Assembly (NCBI GenBank): GCA_902493585.1
Contig: CABUPZ010000105.1
Coordinates: forward strand, 1-7,580
Length of the DNA: 7,580 nucleotides
From: an uncultured Fusicatenibacter sp.
GTDB taxonomy: Bacteria; Bacillota; Clostridia; Lachnospirales; Lachnospiraceae
Direction of reading: 5' to 3'
Shown here: positions 5,793 through 7,580 of the stretch, piece after piece
How the letters are laid out: every line of letters starts with the position of its first letter
How positions within the stretch are numbered: position 1 is the stretch's first letter
Program-made: the position numbers and the translations under genes
Notes under the pieces: generated by a model
What the model was told of the DNA's origin: nothing
Database searches by the model: none
What the model saw: only the letters and a program-made list of their open reading frames with translations

Positions 5793-7045
5793 CACTGAAA
5801 AAGAAACCGGTAACAGGAATGAATGATATTCTGCCAAAGGAGATGGCAATCCGTGATTACGTCATCCGTCTGATCAAGGAGACGTATGCGTCCTTTGGAT
5901 TTACTTCCATGGAGACTCCCTGCGTGGAGCATATTGAGAACCTGTGCAGCAAACAGGGCGGTGACAACGAGAAACTGATCTTTAAGATCCTGAAACGCGG
6001 TGAAAAACTGAAACTGGAGAGTGCGAAGGAGGAAGCGGATCTGGTGGACAGCGGACTTCGCTATGACCTGACGGTGCCTCTGTGCCGTTATTACTCCAAC
6101 AACGCCAATGCCCTTCCGGCGCCGTTCAAAGCCCTCCAGATGGGAAACGTATGGCGTGCGGACCGTCCGCAAAGAGGAAGATTCCGCCAGTTTATGCAGT
6201 GCGACATTGATATCCTCGGCGAGCCGTCCAATCTGGCGGAGATCGAGCTGATCCTGGCGACCACCACGCTGCTTGGAAAACTGGATTTCAAAAACTTCAC
6301 GATCCGGATCAATGACCGCCGCATTCTGAAAGCGATGGCGGCTTACAGTGGATTTCCGGAGGAATCCTATGACACGGTCTTTATCATTCTGGACAAGATG
6401 GACAAGATCGGTCTGGACGGCGTTGCGAAAGAACTGGCAGAGGAAGGATTTGCAAAGGGGACCATCGATAAATATCTGGAACTGTTCGAGCAGGTGACAC
6501 CGGATACCAGGGGTGTGGAATTCTGCAAAGAGAAACTGGGAGAATTCCTGAAGTCCGAGTATGCGGACGGGCTGATCGAGATCATGAACAGCGTGGACGC
6601 TGTAAAAAATGCGCAGTTCAAAGTAGCGTTCGATCCGACCCTGGTGCGCGGAATGTCCTATTACACCGGAACGATTTTTGAGATCGCCATGGATGAATTC
6701 GGCGGAAGCGTTGGCGGCGGCGGACGTTACGATGAGATGATCGGAAAATTCACCGGAAACCAGACCTGTGCCTGCGGATTCTCCATTGGATTTGAGCGTA
6801 TCGTCATGCTGCTTCTGGAGCGTGATTATCAGATCCCGGGGGCGCAGGAAAAGAAAGCATATCTGATCGAGAAAAACATGCCGGCAGACAAGATGCAGAA
6901 GATCCTCGCAAAAGCAATGGAAGAGCGGAACAATGGTGTCTGCGTCAATCTTTCCATCATGAAAAAGAACAAGAAATTCCAGAAAGAGCAGCTGGCGCAG
7001 GATGGATACACCGTAATTGAGGAATTTTTTGTTGACAGAATGTAA
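5789..7045 (+). CDS. hisS: Histidine--tRNA ligase
   Basis: This class II aminoacyl-tRNA synthetase charges tRNA-His in the cytoplasm; the product has 418 residues. Family landmarks are the N-terminal KPVTGMNDILP (6-16), motif 1 around 31-47, RYDLTVPL (91-98), motif 2 with NVWRADRPQRGRFRQFMQCD (120-139), the histidine-binding loop LVRGMSYYTGTIFE (285-298), GGGGRYDEM (309-317) and motif 3 with ACGFSIGFERI (328-338). RFRQFMQCDIDI is closer to the eukaryote-like or alphaproteobacterial type of HisRS than to E. coli HisRS. The loop has S290 where RGLDYY is usual. After motif 3 only about 62 residues (from AYLIEK at 357) remain for the anticodon-binding domain, against roughly 90 in typical HisRS. 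ATG 5789 overlaps the preceding TGA, with AAGGAG at 5773-5778. HisZ is unlikely because the tRNA-synthetase motifs are intact and a C-terminal domain is present. Confidence 0.95.
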   Translation: MTLKKKPVTGMNDILPKEMAIRDYVIRLIKETYASFGFTSMETPCVEHIENLCSKQGGDNEKLIFKILKRGEKLKLESAKEEADLVDSGLRYDLTVPLCRYYSNNANALPAPFKALQMGNVWRADRPQRGRFRQFMQCDIDILGEPSNLAEIELILATTTLLGKLDFKNFTIRINDRRILKAMAAYSGFPEESYDTVFIILDKMDKIGLDGVAKELAEEGFAKGTIDKYLELFEQVTPDTRGVEFCKEKLGEFLKSEYADGLIEIMNSVDAVKNAQFKVAFDPTLVRGMSYYTGTIFEIAMDEFGGSVGGGGRYDEMIGKFTGNQTCACGFSIGFERIVMLLLERDYQIPGAQEKKAYLIEKNMPADKMQKILAKAMEERNNGVCVNLSIMKKNKKFQKEQLAQDGYTVIEEFFVDRM

Positions 7046-7060
7046 AAGCTGTAAAATAAT
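7032..7060 (+). promoter_or_regulatory. Sigma-A promoter for aspS inside the end of hisS
   Basis: A perfect -35 box TTGACA (7032-7037) is followed by a 17-nt spacer and AATAAT (7055-7060, five of six consensus bases). The -35 box lies within the hisS codons for Val-Asp-Arg and the -10 box lies just past its TAA. A transcript would start near 7066-7068, about 40 nt before aspS. That leader is too short for a T-box. The flanks are strongly A+T-rich compared with the surrounding coding DNA. aspS could therefore be made both by read-through and from this promoter. Confidence 0.65.
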
Positions 7061-7106
7061 AAAGACATATAAGAAATATAAAAAACAGAAGTAACTGGAG
7101 GAAACC

Positions 7107-7580
7107 ATGGCTGAATCAATGAAGGGGCTGAAACGTACCTGCCGCTGCGGCGAGGTGACAAAGGCCAATGTAGGAGAAAAAGTAACCCTGATGGGATGGG
7201 TACAGAAAAACCGGAACAAAGGAGGGCTGATCTTTGTGGATCTGCGCGACCGTTCCGGAATCATGCAGATCATTTTTGAAAACGGAAAGTGCAGCGAGGA
7301 AGTATTTGCGAAGGCAGGAAAGCTGCGCAGTGAGTTTGTTGCGGCTGTGACCGGTACCGTACAGCTTCGTTCCGGCGCAGTGAACGAGAATCTGGCGACT
7401 GGCGCGCTGGAAGTTGTGGGCGAGGATCTGAGAATTCTTTCTGAGTCTGAGACACCGCCGTTCCCGATCGAGGAAAATTCCAAAACAAAGGAAGAACTGC
7501 GTCTGAAATACCGTTCTCTGGATCTGCGGCGTCCGGATCTTCAGAGAAACCTGATCCTGCGTTCCAAGGTGGCGATGCTG
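7107..7580 (+). CDS. aspS: Aspartate--tRNA ligase (partial, 5' end)
   Basis: The frame is open from ATG 7107 through the window edge and covers the first 158 residues of AspRS, a class II synthetase that charges tRNA-Asp. The N-terminal OB-fold anticodon-binding domain is clear: the VTLMGWVQKNRNKGG stretch (26-40), LIFVDLRDRSGIMQIIF (41-57), and the strands up to about residue 111. PPFPIEE (117-123) and LRLKYRSLDLRRPDLQRN (131-148), equivalent to the RYLDLRR signature, lead into the catalytic domain. Start choice: GGAGGA (7097-7102) lies just before ATG 7107; a second in-frame ATG at 7119 has no site of its own. A Cys pair near the N-terminus (TCRCGE, 11-16) is common in this group. The catalytic motifs lie outside the window, and so does whether the gene is the bacterial full-length type. 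Confidence 0.95.
   Translation, partial: MAESMKGLKRTCRCGEVTKANVGEKVTLMGWVQKNRNKGGLIFVDLRDRSGIMQIIFENGKCSEEVFAKAGKLRSEFVAAVTGTVQLRSGAVNENLATGALEVVGEDLRILSESETPPFPIEENSKTKEELRLKYRSLDLRRPDLQRNLILRSKVAML

Noticed and set aside
7025..7045. Frameshift at the T6 run as the cause of the short hisS end
   Set aside because: One base more gives an immediate stop; one base fewer gives a Lys-rich tail unlike any HisRS C-terminus. The annotated end therefore stands.
7046..7106. A T-box leader for aspS or hisS
   Set aside because: The hisS-aspS gap is 61 nt and hisS overlaps the preceding gene; there is no room for a T-box and no TGGNACCGCG-like sequence.
5732..7483. A 583-codon open frame on the minus strand
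   Set aside because: It is antisense to hisS and the aspS start, both conserved beyond doubt; the translation has no recognisable motif and reflects the codon bias of the plus-strand genes.
1..7580. CRISPR array, insertion sequence, tRNA/rRNA or defence system
   Set aside because: No spaced direct repeats, transposase-like frames, terminal inverted repeats, tRNA cloverleaf or rRNA sequence were seen; apart from the leader the window is ordinary operon DNA.

Overview
The window reads as a housekeeping operon of a Gram-positive anaerobe of the Clostridia, most likely a Lachnospiraceae member. The reasons are moderate G+C with CTG/GAG-rich codon use, strong AGGAGG-type ribosome binding sites, a HemZ-type radical SAM protein, and the gene order apt - rel - MBL hydrolase - hemZ - HD-GYP - hisS - aspS. 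All genes lie on the plus strand. The family assignments are firm; the taxon is an inference from gene order and protein style, not from a search.

Layout. Positions 1-191 hold no complete gene. They contain a good extended -10 promoter candidate (12-40), a possible 28-codon tail of an upstream membrane protein (3-89), and a leader with two stem-loops ending just before the apt ribosome binding site. apt (192-716) and the bifunctional (p)ppGpp synthetase/hydrolase rel (734-3031) follow, 17 nt apart. A 68-nt gap with a 17-bp stem-loop separates rel from a metallo-beta-lactamase-fold hydrolase that has been broken by a frameshifting deletion of about 13 nt (3100-3716). hemZ begins inside the broken gene's last codons, probably at a TTG. 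hemZ, an HD-GYP phosphodiesterase (5193-5792) and hisS (5789-7045) are joined by ATGA stop/start overlaps. aspS starts at 7107, runs off the window, and has its own near-consensus promoter embedded in the last codons of hisS.

How the genes fit together. Apt spends PRPP to recover adenine, Rel makes and destroys (p)ppGpp when uncharged tRNA accumulates, and HisRS and AspRS set the charging level of two tRNAs. The rel / hisS / aspS association is an old Firmicutes arrangement. The insertion of hemZ and a stand-alone HD-GYP enzyme puts a possible cyclic-dinucleotide hydrolase in the same transcript as the (p)ppGpp enzyme. The most notable points are the broken MBL gene, which has lost its bridging metal-ligand Asp and its translational coupling to hemZ; the structured apt leader; the stem-loop abutting the MBL ribosome binding site; and the shortened C-terminal domain of HisRS. 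I found no mobile element, CRISPR array, tRNA or rRNA.
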